Source: Paractinoplanes tereljensis (GTDB lineage: Bacteria > Actinomycetota > Actinomycetes > Mycobacteriales > Micromonosporaceae). Taken from it: DNA of 64,000 bases. The DNA lies in the NCBI RefSeq assembly GCF_016862435.1, contig NZ_BOMY01000055.1:186001-250000 (forward strand), written 5' to 3'. Both the position numbers and the translations under genes were made by a program. Shown here in pieces: positions 25,138 to 32,733 of this stretch. The notes below the pieces were generated by a model that worked only from the letters and a program-made list of their open reading frames with translations, ran no database searches and was not told where the DNA came from. Positions within the stretch are counted from its first letter, which is position 1, and every line of letters begins with the position of its first letter.

Positions 25138-26285
25138 CGGTCCAGCTCCGGGATCTCGAGGCGGCGGCCCTCCCGCGACGACTGCAGGCCGAGCTCGGCC
25201 ACCTGCACACCGCGGGCGCCGGCCCACAGGTCACCCGCGTAGGGCTCGTCGGCGGCGACGTAGCGCAGGAACTGCTCCCACTGCGCACGGAAGCCGTTGG
25301 GGAAGGTGTCGTTGTCCGGCACCTCCTGCCACTGCTCGCGGAAACGCTGGGTGGTGGGCACGTCCGGGTCCCAGACCGGCTTCGGGGTGGCGGCCCGCGG
25401 CTGGATGCGGCAGTGGTGCAGGCCGGCCACGGCGCTGCCGTGCGTGCCGTCGACCTGGAACTCGACCAGTTCGTCGCGGTTGACCCGCACCGCCCACGAC
25501 GAGTTGATCTGCGCGACGATGCCGTTGTCCAGCTCGAAAATGCCGTAGGCGGCGTCGTCGGCGGTCGCGTCGTAGGCCGTGTTTTCCTCGTCCCAGCGCC
25601 GGTCGATGTGCGTGACCGCCCGCGCGGTCACCGCCCGGACCGGCCCGAACAGCTGCTCCAGCACGTAGTGCCAGTGCGGGAACATGTCGAGCACGATGCC
25701 GCCGCCGTCGGCCGCCCGGTAGTTCCAGCTCGGACGCTGGGCCGCCTGCCAATTGCCTTCAAACACCCAATAACCGAATTCCCCGCGTACGGAGAGAATC
25801 TTGCCGAAAAATCCACCCTGCACCAGACGGGCGAGTTTGCGCAGTCCCGGCAGGAACAGCTTGTCCTGCACCACGCCGTGCTTCACGCCCGCCGCGTCGG
25901 CCAGCCGGGCCAGGTCGATCGCCTGCTCGAGAGTCTCGGCGACCGGCTTCTCGGTGTAGATGTGCTTGCCGGCGTCGATCGCCATCTGCAGTGCCTTGAC
26001 CCGGGCCGAGGTGACCTGGGCGTCGAAGTAGACCTGCACGTCGGGCCGGGCGAGCGCGGCCGGCAGGTCAGTGGTCCAGTCGGTGAGGCCGTGCCGCTCG
26101 GCGATGTCGCGCAGCTTGGTCTCGCTGCGGCCGACCAGCACCGGCTCGGGCCAGAGCACCGACCCGTCGCGTAGCGGCAGGCCGCCGTCCTGGCGGATGG
26201 CGAGCACCGAGCGGAGCAGGTGCTGACGCAGCCCCATCCGCCCGGTGACGCCGTTGAGCACGATTCCGATGGTCGTCCGGCCCAT
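25134..26285 (-). CDS. Gfo/Idh/MocA-family oxidoreductase, first gene of DUF993 operon
   Basis: A 383-residue dehydrogenase. The N-terminus TTIGIVLNGVTGRMG replaces the usual GxGxxG-type loop with NGVTGRMG, and an insert follows (LVGRSETKLRDIAERHG) before HIYTEKPVAETLEQA with the catalytic lysine. The C-terminal domain has GGGIVLDMFPHWHYVLEQLFG. Starts at ATG 26285 after GGGAGG and heads a leftward operon of four genes, divergent from a LacI gene. This subtype regularly accompanies DUF993 and DUF6807 genes; substrate unknown. Confidence 0.87.
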   Translation of the reverse strand: MGRTTIGIVLNGVTGRMGLRQHLLRSVLAIRQDGGLPLRDGSVLWPEPVLVGRSETKLRDIAERHGLTDWTTDLPAALARPDVQVYFDAQVTSARVKALQMAIDAGKHIYTEKPVAETLEQAIDLARLADAAGVKHGVVQDKLFLPGLRKLARLVQGGFFGKILSVRGEFGYWVFEGNWQAAQRPSWNYRAADGGGIVLDMFPHWHYVLEQLFGPVRAVTARAVTHIDRRWDEENTAYDATADDAAYGIFELDNGIVAQINSSWAVRVNRDELVEFQVDGTHGSAVAGLHHCRIQPRAATPKPVWDPDVPTTQRFREQWQEVPDNDTFPNGFRAQWEQFLRYVAADEPYAGDLWAGARGVQVAELGLQSSREGRRLEIPELDR

Positions 26286-26320
26286 GCTGGAGGTCCTCCC
26301 ACGATGGTCTGAACGCTTGA

Positions 26321-26334
26321 GGTAAGCGCTTTCC
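26321..26334. promoter_or_regulatory. LacI-type operator GGTAAGCGCTTTCC
   Basis: A 14-bp near-perfect palindrome (one mismatched pair) with the LacI-family core AAGCGCTT, in the 108-nt gap between the divergent dehydrogenase operon and the LacI gene. Its reverse complement GGAAAGCGCTTACC differs at one base from the site upstream of the pectate lyase at 39667-39680. Confidence 0.78.
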
Positions 26335-26393
26335 TAGACCGTAACGGGCGCGTCACCCCCCGGGCAAGAGCGACGACGGTATCCTCCCCGGTC

Positions 26394-27404
26394 ATGGCCA
26401 CATTGGCGGACGTCGCGCGGCACGCCGGAGTTTCCACCGCGACCGCGTCCCGGATCATCAACGGCAGCTCCAAGCCGGTAGCGGACGCGTTACGCACCCG
26501 GGTGCTCGCCGCCGTGGCCGAGCTAAAATACGTGCCCAACGCGCACGCCCAGATGCTGGCCCGTTCGCACCGCAGCGCGGTCGGGGTGATCGTGCACGAC
26601 GTCTCCGACCCGTACTTCGCCGAGATCACCCGCGGCCTGCAACGGGTCGCCACCGCCGACGGCCGGCTGGTCATCATCTGCAACAGCTTCCGCGAGCCGG
26701 ACCGCGAGCTGGAGTACATCGACCTGCTGCACGCCCACCAGGTGGCGGCGATCGTGATTGCCGGCTCGGGCTACCTCGACCCGGCCACCGCCGCCCGGCT
26801 GGACGATCGGCTGCGAGCCTTCGAGGCCACCGGCGGCCGGATCGCGGTGATCGGCCGGCACGAACACACCGGCGACGCGGTGTTGCCCGACAACGAGCAG
26901 GGCGGCTTCCTGGCCGGCGAACACCTGTTCACGCTGGGCCACACCGAGATCGCGGTGATAGCCGGCCCGTCCTACCTGACGACGACCGCCGACCGCCTGA
27001 AGGGCCTGCAGCGAGCCGCCAAGAAATACGGCATCAAGCTGCCCAAGAAGCGGGTCTACCACGCCGACTTCACCCGCGACGGCGGCGAGGACCTGGCCAC
27101 CCGGGTGCTGGCCGAGGAGCCGGAGGTGACCGCGATCGCCGCCCTGAACGACTCGATGGCCGTGGGCGCCCTGGCCGCGCTGCGCACCTCCGCCGACCGG
27201 CGGGTAGCCGTGATCGGCTTCGACGACATGCCGATCGCCCGCGACGTGACACCGTCCCTGACCTCGGTCCGCCTGCCCCTGACCGAGCTGGGCGAGCGAG
27301 CGATGACCCTGGCCCTGGGCGCGGCCGGCGAGAGCCCACGAGTCGAACACGTGGAGGCCGAACTGGTGGTCCGCGAGAGCACCTGGCCCCACGAAGCCCG
27401 ATGA
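26394..27404 (+). CDS. LacI-family transcriptional regulator of the DUF993 operon
   Basis: A 336-residue LacI/GalR repressor. HTH: ATLADVARHAGVSTATASRI at residues 2-21, hinge and then the sensor domain (VGVIVHDVSDPYFAEITRGL; VAVIGFDDMPIARDVTPSLTSV). Divergent from the four-gene operon at 22455-26285, which it most likely represses through the palindrome at 26321-26334 until a pathway intermediate binds. The stop overlaps the downstream ynfA-like start by four bases, though the two have no obvious functional link. Confidence 0.9.
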   Translation: MATLADVARHAGVSTATASRIINGSSKPVADALRTRVLAAVAELKYVPNAHAQMLARSHRSAVGVIVHDVSDPYFAEITRGLQRVATADGRLVIICNSFREPDRELEYIDLLHAHQVAAIVIAGSGYLDPATAARLDDRLRAFEATGGRIAVIGRHEHTGDAVLPDNEQGGFLAGEHLFTLGHTEIAVIAGPSYLTTTADRLKGLQRAAKKYGIKLPKKRVYHADFTRDGGEDLATRVLAEEPEVTAIAALNDSMAVGALAALRTSADRRVAVIGFDDMPIARDVTPSLTSVRLPLTELGERAMTLALGAAGESPRVEHVEAELVVRESTWPHEAR

Positions 27405-27739
27405 CCGTCGCCCGTTCCATCCTGCTGTTCGTGCTGGCCGCGCTGGCCGAGATCGGCGGCTGCTGGCTCATCTGGCAGGGCTGGCGGGAGAGCCGCGGCC
27501 TGTGGTGGATCGCCGCCGGGGTCGTCGCGCTGGGCGCCTACGGTTTCGTCGCCACGCTGCAGCCGGATGCGAATTTCGGGCGCATCCTGGCCGCGTACGG
27601 CGGGATCTTCGTCGCCGGCTCACTCGCCTGGGGCATGGCCGTCGACAAGTTTCGCCCCGACCGCTGGGACATCATCGGCGCGGCGATCTGCCTGATCGGC
27701 GTCGCCGTGATCATGTATGCGCCCCGAGCCACTGACTGA
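27401..27739 (+). CDS. YnfA/UPF0060-family small membrane protein
   Basis: A 112-residue protein with four membrane spans: 5-25, 33-51, 63-80 and 89-107. LAEIGGCWLIWQGWRE and LQPDANFGRILAAYGGIFVAGSL are hallmark strings of UPF0060/YnfA, a family related in size and topology to small multidrug transporters; some members have been reported to export drugs. It begins within the LacI stop (ATGA). Its last 120 nt are overlapped in antisense by the reading frame of the metal transporter at 27620-28420, an unusually long convergent overlap. Confidence 0.88.
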   Translation: MTVARSILLFVLAALAEIGGCWLIWQGWRESRGLWWIAAGVVALGAYGFVATLQPDANFGRILAAYGGIFVAGSLAWGMAVDKFRPDRWDIIGAAICLIGVAVIMYAPRATD

Positions 27740-28420
27740 ACCGGCCGGGCAGCACCCGTCCTCGCACCCCGCGGCAAAGGCCGGCACGCAGCAGCTGTCA
27801 CCACGCCAGGCCTCCCGGCCCTCCTTCACCGCGACCGCGGCGATGACCAGCGCGGCGATCGGGTCGGCCCAGCTCCACCCGAAAAGACTGTTGAGCACCA
27901 GGCCGACCAGCAGGACCGCGGACAGGTACGTGCACAGCAGAGTCTGCTTCGAGTCGGCGACCGCGGTGCGGGAGCCGAGTTCCCGGCCGGCCCGGCGCTG
28001 GGCCCAGGACAGGCCGGGCATGATCGCGAGCGAGATCGCCGCCAGGACGATGCCGGCGGTCGAGTGACCGGCCTCGCCGCCGCCGAACAGGGCGCGGACG
28101 GAGGCGACGGTGACGTAGGCGGCCAGCGCGAAGAACGAGACCGCGATGATCCGCAGCGCGGTCCTCTCCCGGGCCTCGGGGTCCCGGCCGGCGAACTGCC
28201 ACGCGACGGCGGCGGCCGACGAGACCTCGATGATCGAGTCCAGGCCGAAGCCGATCAGCGCGGTCGAGCCGGCCGCCCGGCCCGCGCTGATCGCGACCAC
28301 GGCCTCGATCACGTTGTAGGCGATGGTCGCGGCCACCAGCAGCCGGATCCGGCGGCCGAGAACCGCCCGGCGCGCCGCGGCCGGGCCGGCCGGGGTCAGC
28401 GCGATCAGCGGCAGGTTCAT
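27620..28420 (-). CDS. Cation-efflux-type metal transporter with Cys-rich tail
   Basis: A 266-residue membrane protein with about five to six spans (about 18-45, 52-75, 84-105, 118-134, 155-172, 178-193). ALIGFGLDSIIEVSSAAAVAW and LCTYLSAVLLVGLVLNSLFGWSWADPIAALV are typical of the actinobacterial cation-diffusion-facilitator-like transporters that follow CmtR/ArsR repressors. The start at 28420 overlaps the repressor stop by one base (TGATG). After WRGDSCC, where relatives normally end, the frame continues about 55 residues through CCVPAFAAGCEDGCC and a His/Asp-rich stretch lying antisense to ynfA. The tail may be real metal-binding sequence or a late stop lost by mutation. Confidence 0.8.
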   Translation of the reverse strand: MNLPLIALTPAGPAAARRAVLGRRIRLLVAATIAYNVIEAVVAISAGRAAGSTALIGFGLDSIIEVSSAAAVAWQFAGRDPEARERTALRIIAVSFFALAAYVTVASVRALFGGGEAGHSTAGIVLAAISLAIMPGLSWAQRRAGRELGSRTAVADSKQTLLCTYLSAVLLVGLVLNSLFGWSWADPIAALVIAAVAVKEGREAWRGDSCCVPAFAAGCEDGCCPAGSVSGSGRIHDHGDADQADRRADDVPAVGAKLVDGHAPGE

Positions 28421-28740
28421 CAGCAGCAGCCCTTCTCGGCGGCGTCCGGGCACCCGGCCGGGTCGACCGCCAGGACCAGGCCGAGCAGGTCGTCCAGCGC
28501 GTGCCGGATCCGGGTGTCGGCGAGCTCGTAGCGGGTGCGCCGCCCTTCCGGGACGGCGACGACCAGGCCGCAGCCGCGCAGGCAGGCGAGATGGTTGGAC
28601 AGGTTCTGCCGGGTGACCCCGAGCAGGTCGGCCAGCTCGGCCGGATATCCGGGCGCCGCACGCAGGGCGAGCAGCAGCCGGGCCCGGGTGGCGTCGGACA
28701 GCGCGTGGCCGAAGCGAGCGAGAACCTGTCCATGGGTCAT
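28420..28740 (-). CDS. CmtR-like ArsR/SmtB-family metal-responsive repressor
   Basis: A 106-residue winged-helix repressor. The region LGVTRQNLSNHLACLRGCGLVV carries two cysteines four residues apart (C53 and C57 from this start) at the positions of the Cd/Pb-sensing Cys57/Cys61 of Mycobacterium tuberculosis CmtR, and a third cysteine near the C-terminus (DPAGC) corresponds to Cys102. Two more cysteines end the protein (KGCC). It should repress itself and the transporter until Cd(II) or Pb(II) binds. The ATG at 28740 has GGAG close by; the frame is open to a GTG at 28764. A seven-base inverted repeat lies upstream. Confidence 0.88.
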   Translation of the reverse strand: MTHGQVLARFGHALSDATRARLLLALRAAPGYPAELADLLGVTRQNLSNHLACLRGCGLVVAVPEGRRTRYELADTRIRHALDDLLGLVLAVDPAGCPDAAEKGCC

Positions 28741-28759
28741 GGTCTCCACAGCCGGACAG

Positions 28760-28791
28760 TACACCGGATCCTGTATTCAGCGTGCGGTGTA
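28760..28791. promoter_or_regulatory. Candidate CmtR-like operator (inverted repeat)
   Basis: TACACCG (28760-28766) and CGGTGTA (28785-28791) form an exact inverted repeat with an 18-nt spacer, 20 nt upstream of the repressor start and in the divergent gap with the pectinesterase gene. Position suits autoregulation; the assignment to the repressor is inference. Confidence 0.5.
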
Positions 28792-28854
28792 TCGCCCGGA
28801 AACAAGACTCCGATTGGGCATTGACTATCGGCGATGGGTGGCTCTAGCGTCGCC

Positions 28855-28870
28855 GGGAAAGGCCTTTCCC
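28855..28870. promoter_or_regulatory. Perfect palindrome GGGAAAGGCCTTTCCC before pectinesterase
   Basis: A 16-bp perfect palindrome immediately 5' of the AAGGAG ribosome site of the pectinesterase gene. It differs from a symmetrical GGAAAGCGCTTTCC LacI site only in the central dinucleotide (GC for CG). It could be an operator variant or an RNA element near the ribosome site. Confidence 0.55.
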
Positions 28871-28881
28871 AAGGAGTTCCG

Positions 28882-29943
28882 ATGCGCCGTCGTAGGTTTC
28901 TCGAACTTGCCGGTGGCGGGGCCGCCGGCGCCGTCCTCACCGCTACCGTGGCGTCGCCCGCCCGGGCCGCCGCTCCCCCGTTCGCGGTCGTCGCCGGGGA
29001 CGGCAGCGGGGACTTCGCCTCGATCCAGGCGGCCGTCGACGCGGTGCCGGACGGCAACACCGAGCCGCTGACCATCGCGGTCAAGCCGGGCGTCTATCGC
29101 GGGCAGGTGATCGTGCCGACCGCCAAGCCGTTCATCACCCTCGCCGGGCTGGGTGGCACGCCGCACTCCGTGGTGATCGCCGACGACCGGGCCAACGGGA
29201 CGCCCAAGCCGGACGGCAGCGGCACCTGGGGCACCTCCGGCAGCGCGTCGGTCACCGTCGACGGGGCCGGGTTCCGGGCCCGGAACCTCACCTTCGCCAA
29301 TCTCTTCGACGAGGCGGCGCACCCGGAGATCACCTCGAAGCAGGCGGTGGCGATCCTGACCCGGGCCGACCGGATCGAGTTCGACCGGGTGCGGTTCCTG
29401 GCCAATCAGGACACGCTCTACATCAACAGCAAGGCGGCCGGCGTTGTCGCCCGCGCGTACTTCCGGGACTGCTACGTCGAAGGCGACGTCGATTTCATCT
29501 TCGGGCGGGCCACCGCCGTGCTCGACGGCTGCCGGATCCACTCGCTCAACCGCGGAAGTACCCCGAACGGGTACGTGACGGCACCCAGCACCGACATCAC
29601 CAACCCGTACGGGCTGCTCTTCCACCGCTGCATGCTCACCTCGGACGCACCGGCCGGAACGGTCTTCCTCGGCCGGCCCTGGCATCCCAGCAACGACCCG
29701 AACGCGATCGGGCAGACGATCATCCGGGAGTCGTGGATCGGGTCGCACATCGGCGCCACCCCCTGGTCGGATTTCGGGACTTGGCCCTGGCAGGACGCCC
29801 GATTCGGCGAATTCCGCAACCGCGGGCCGGGCGCTGCCGTCACCGCCGACCGGCCGCAACTGTCCAAGGCCGAGGCGGACACCTACACGGTCGCGGCGTT
29901 CCTGCGCGGCACCGACGGGTGGCGCCCGCAATCGTGCCGCTGA
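28882..29943 (+). CDS. Secreted pectinesterase (pectin methylesterase, CE8)
   Basis: A 353-residue right-handed beta-helix esterase. The N-terminus MRRRRFLELAGGGAAGAV is a Tat signal, cleaved after ASPARA, so the enzyme is exported folded. CE8 motifs appear in order: IAVKPGVYRG, KQAVAILTRADR, ANQDTLYINS with the proton-donor Asp, VEGDVDFIFGRATAVLDGC with the nucleophile Asp, and TVFLGRPWHP with the active-site Arg. It removes methyl groups from homogalacturonan, preparing it for the pectate lyase encoded at 38343. ATG 28882 is chosen because AAGGAG lies 5 nt upstream. It is monocistronic. Confidence 0.93.
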   Translation: MRRRRFLELAGGGAAGAVLTATVASPARAAAPPFAVVAGDGSGDFASIQAAVDAVPDGNTEPLTIAVKPGVYRGQVIVPTAKPFITLAGLGGTPHSVVIADDRANGTPKPDGSGTWGTSGSASVTVDGAGFRARNLTFANLFDEAAHPEITSKQAVAILTRADRIEFDRVRFLANQDTLYINSKAAGVVARAYFRDCYVEGDVDFIFGRATAVLDGCRIHSLNRGSTPNGYVTAPSTDITNPYGLLFHRCMLTSDAPAGTVFLGRPWHPSNDPNAIGQTIIRESWIGSHIGATPWSDFGTWPWQDARFGEFRNRGPGAAVTADRPQLSKAEADTYTVAAFLRGTDGWRPQSCR

Positions 29944-30037
29944 CCACCCTACGGCCGTAATAGGCATAGAGGTTTTGCATCTTTCGGCCGAACGGCTGGT
30001 TCTCGTCCACGGCTCGGGCTTCCAAACTGGCCCGGTG

Positions 30038-30787
30038 ATGAATCAGACACCGATCTGGATGCCACCGCAAAAGCGTGGCTTCTGGTCGCGGCTCACGCCG
30101 GTCCAGCGGGTCCAGCGAGTCGGGCTGATCGCGGCGGCCCTGATCCTGCCATGTTGCGGCGGGCTGGTCGCGATCGGCGCGCTGACCGACTCGTCGAACC
30201 CGGGCACGATCGACGTGCCGGTCGCCGAGCAACTGTCCGGCGAGCCGTCCGCCCCGCCGGACGACACCCGAGCCGGGGCGTACGACACGCTGACCACGCC
30301 GGCCGCCGCGCCGGCCACGCCGACCACCGAGGCGGCCACGGCCACTCCGGCGACCGCCCCGGTGGCCACCGTCGCGGCCGCCACGACCAAGACCGTCAAG
30401 GTCACCAAGGCGATCGGTTTCTCGACCAAGACCGTCGAGGACGAGAACCTGGAAGAAGGCAAGACACGGGTACGGACGAACGGCGTCACCGGCGTCCGCA
30501 CCCGCACCTACCAGGTCACTCTCTCGGGCGGTAAGGAGACGGGCCGCAAGCTGGTCAGCGACGTCGTCACCACCAAGCCGGTGGCCAAGGTGGTCGCGAT
30601 CGGCACCAAGACGGCCGGCGACAGCTGCGACCCCAACTACGAGCCCTGCGTCCCGATTGCCAGCGACGTCGACTGCGCGCGCGGCCGGGGCAACGGCCCG
30701 GCCTTCGTGGACGGACCGATCCGGGTGATCGGCGACGACATCTACGACCTGGACCGGGACGGCGACGGCATCGCCTGCGACAGCTGA
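30038..30787 (+). CDS. Membrane-anchored G5 / excalibur calcium-binding protein
   Basis: A 249-residue protein. After a basic stretch, residues about 28-48 form one transmembrane or uncleaved signal segment (VGLIAAALILPCCGGLVAIGAL). A Thr/Ala/Pro-rich linker follows to about residue 115. Residues about 118-192 are a G5-like domain (KTVEDENLEEGKTRVRTNGVTGVRTRTY...), and the C-terminus is an excalibur motif with DLDRDGDGIAC as the calcium loop. Such proteins are envelope-associated in actinobacteria; G5 domains are thought to bind N-acetylglucosamine. The ATG at 30038 is selected; the frame is open upstream but without signal features. Confidence 0.8.
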   Translation: MNQTPIWMPPQKRGFWSRLTPVQRVQRVGLIAAALILPCCGGLVAIGALTDSSNPGTIDVPVAEQLSGEPSAPPDDTRAGAYDTLTTPAAAPATPTTEAATATPATAPVATVAAATTKTVKVTKAIGFSTKTVEDENLEEGKTRVRTNGVTGVRTRTYQVTLSGGKETGRKLVSDVVTTKPVAKVVAIGTKTAGDSCDPNYEPCVPIASDVDCARGRGNGPAFVDGPIRVIGDDIYDLDRDGDGIACDS

Positions 30788-30802
30788 CCGGGGGTGACAG
30801 TG

Positions 30803-30988
30803 ATGGACACACCGAACATAGAACCGGTCAACGCGGCGGTGGCCAGCCTGCGCATGCTGCTTGACGACGAGGCCGAGATCTTCGAGCACGGCCACCTGCC
30901 GGCCCTGGTGTGGCGCGATTCCGGCTGGCAGAACGACCGGCCGTCCCGTTTCGCACGGGCGCTGCGCAACGCCTGGCGGGGTGTTTGA
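30803..30988 (+). CDS. Small hypothetical protein
   Basis: A 61-residue protein starting 15 nt after the excalibur gene, with GGGGG eight nt upstream of ATG 30803 (a GTG at 30794 is also possible). It is acidic and soluble, with LRMLLDDEAEIFEHGHLPALVW in the middle and a basic C-terminus. No family recognised. Codon third positions are G/C-rich like its neighbours, and the ribosome site supports translation. Confidence 0.55.
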   Translation: MDTPNIEPVNAAVASLRMLLDDEAEIFEHGHLPALVWRDSGWQNDRPSRFARALRNAWRGV

Positions 30989-31040
30989 GCGGGCCCGCCG
31001 AACGGGCAAGTCGATCTCACCAGGGTGTGGGGAGGCAGCC

Positions 31041-31346
31041 GTGCAGGCACAGGACTATGTGGTGGCAATCATCTTCGGCGCGCTGATCGGCGTGGTGGCC
31101 CGTCTCCTGTTGCCGGGCCGCCAGCGGATCGGGGTGATCCTGACCGTGCTGATCGGCATGGGCGCGGCGGTCGCCGGCACCTGGGCGGCCGACCGCTGGG
31201 ACTGGCACAGTGGTCACCTGTTCGAGGTGACCGGCCGCAGCTTCGACTGGCTGGTGGTAGCGGTCCAGGTAGGCATCGCCATCATCGGCGTAGCGGTGGC
31301 GGCGATGCTGGCCCGCGCGTTCTCCACCGACCGCGACAACGATTAG
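31041..31346 (+). CDS. Small membrane protein, transglycosylase-associated (GlsB/YeaQ-like) type
   Basis: A 101-residue membrane protein with three spans (about 8-24, 30-49 and 68-90). The GALIGVVARLLLPGRQRIGVILTVLIGMGAAVAGTW portion resembles the GlsB/YeaQ/YmgE family of stress-linked membrane proteins. GTG 31041 has GGAGG five nt upstream. Its stop codon TAG is formed at the left junction of the MITE-like element: the target TA plus the first G of the element. Without the insertion the reading would be TAA at the same place, so the protein is not shortened. Confidence 0.75.
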   Translation: MQAQDYVVAIIFGALIGVVARLLLPGRQRIGVILTVLIGMGAAVAGTWAADRWDWHSGHLFEVTGRSFDWLVVAVQVGIAIIGVAVAAMLARAFSTDRDND

Positions 31347-31510
31347 GGCCTGTCCTGCCGATCGCGTGGGAGCGAGGCGAGGTCCAGGTGTCGTCTGGGT
31401 GCGCGGCGCGGGCGCCCGGATACCGGTGTTGTATCTGGGTGTTCGCGCCGTGCGGCCAGGCGGCGGCTGGGCCACGCCGCAGCCCCGCGTGATCGGCAGG
31501 ACAGGCCCTA
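31345..31510. mobile_element. MITE-like element with 18-bp terminal inverted repeats and TA duplication
   Basis: GGGCCTGTCCTGCCGATC at 31347-31364 is exactly inverted at 31491-31508, and both ends are flanked by TA (31345-31346 and 31509-31510). A 162-bp unit with no coding capacity, perfect termini and a TA target duplication is what a non-autonomous relative of an IS630/Tc1-type element looks like. The interior is G+C-rich without further obvious structure. Confidence 0.7.
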
Positions 31511-31530
31511 ACCCCACGGGGCGCGAGTTG

Positions 31531-31574
31531 CGGCCGGGTGGCCCAGGCATGCGGGTGCCCGGGCCACCCGGCCG
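31531..31574. terminator. Bidirectional terminator stem-loop
   Basis: cggccgggtggccc (31531-31544) pairs perfectly with 31561-31574 over a 16-nt loop, lying between the small membrane gene and the convergent hydrolase gene ending at 31591. No T-run, as usual in this genome. Confidence 0.7.
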
Positions 31575-31590
31575 CACCGCAACTACCAGG

Positions 31591-32412
31591 TCAAATCCAT
31601 TCCAGGGCTGGTACGGCCGTGGAAGGCAGGACTGAGATGTGGCCGGCGTCTTCGATCAGGCGCAACGTGGCGTTGGGGATGTGGGTGGCCAGCCAGGAGC
31701 TGTGGGCGGGCGGGACCACGCGGTCGGCGGTGCCGTGGGCCAGCAGCACCCGGGCGGTGATCGACGCCGGGGCGAAGCCCCACGGGGTCACGTAGCTGAG
31801 GTCGTCGTCGATCAGTGGGGCCGGGCCGGCGGCCAGGGCCGGCTCGACGACGCTGCCGAACCAGCCCCACTCCCCCTCCAGAGCGGCCCAGTCGGCGGGC
31901 TGGAAGTCGGGGGCGGTGTCGGTGTTCGCCTTCTCGTGCAGCTCCTTGGCTGCGCGGCCGGCCGTGGCGGCGCGCAGACCGGCCTGGCCGGCCGGGCCTG
32001 TTCCGGCGAACCAGTCCAGGTCGGCCGCGTCGTAGGGGGCCAGGCCGGAGATCGATACCGCGGCGGTTACCCGGCCGGGTAGCAGGGCGGCGCAGGCCAG
32101 CGCGCACGGGCCGCCGCCGGAGTGGCCGAACACCGCGAACTCGCCGACGCCCAGCGCGTCGGCTACCGCCTCGGCGTCGCCGGCGGCGGAGGCGATGTCG
32201 CGGCCGGGGCGTGGGGTCGAGCCGCCGTAGCCGGGGCGGTCGTAGCCGATGAACCGGATGCCGAGCCGGTCGGCCGCGGCGAACAGCGGCGCCGGCGGGG
32301 ATCCGATGTTCGGGGTGCCGTGATGCCACATGACTACCCGGTCGCCGTCGCCGCGGGAGTAGGTGTGCAGGGTGCGCCCGTCGCTCGCGCGGACGTCGAC
32401 TTCGGTCACCAC
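31591..32412 (-). CDS. Alpha/beta hydrolase
   Basis: A 273-residue alpha/beta-fold hydrolase with the oxyanion segment WHHGTPNIGSP, the nucleophile elbow FGHSGGGPCAL (Ser near residue 95), the acidic residue in HGTADRVVPP and the catalytic His in EDAGHIS. No signal peptide, so cytoplasmic. Substrate unknown; esterase, lactonase or haloperoxidase-like activity are all possible for this fold. It stands alone, separated from the lipoprotein gene to its right by about 320 nt. Confidence 0.85.
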   Translation of the reverse strand: MVTEVDVRASDGRTLHTYSRGDGDRVVMWHHGTPNIGSPPAPLFAAADRLGIRFIGYDRPGYGGSTPRPGRDIASAAGDAEAVADALGVGEFAVFGHSGGGPCALACAALLPGRVTAAVSISGLAPYDAADLDWFAGTGPAGQAGLRAATAGRAAKELHEKANTDTAPDFQPADWAALEGEWGWFGSVVEPALAAGPAPLIDDDLSYVTPWGFAPASITARVLLAHGTADRVVPPAHSSWLATHIPNATLRLIEDAGHISVLPSTAVPALEWI

Positions 32413-32687
32413 CAGCGCAGCCTACGGGTCGGCCTGGCGCGTGGGGCGCCCGTCCGCCCGCGACTCCCCGAGGCTGTTGAATTCCCGTCAGCAGAGAACG
32501 GGACGTCAACAAGATCGCGGAAGGTCGCGCGGCCGGCGGCCGGCGGGCGACGCGGCCGGTGCCGCGGCGGGCGGGTTTGGGAGGGTGACCAGCGGGGGCG
32601 GGCCGGAAGCCGGGTGATCGGCCGGACCACCGTCTGGCCGGGCCTCTTCGCACGGGACCCTCTTCGATGGCCGTATTTATAAATGAC
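32413..32687. other. Gene-free gap upstream of hydrolase
   Basis: Holds the hydrolase promoter region. Open frames here (for example 32406-32630 on the minus strand) are Arg/Pro-rich artefacts. Composition is highly G+C up to 32660, then an AT-rich run (gtatttataaatg) marks the tail of the lipoprotein terminator. I see no other structure. Confidence 0.5.
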
Positions 32688-32718
32688 CCACCCGGCTGCC
32701 GGGAAGGCAACCGGGTGG
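32688..32718 (-). terminator. Terminator of the lipoprotein gene
   Basis: On the minus strand CCACCCGGTTGCC pairs with GGCAGCCGGGTGG (one G-U) around a five-nt loop and is followed by GTCATTTATAAATA, an AT-rich tail rare in this sequence. It sits 15 nt after the lipoprotein stop. Confidence 0.78.
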
Positions 32719-32733
32719 ACCCCCGATGGTTTT

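Noticed and set aside
31366..31635. 89-codon frame running through the MITE-like element
   Set aside because: Crosses the element boundary and a terminator stem; Gly/Pro/Arg-rich and without a ribosome site.
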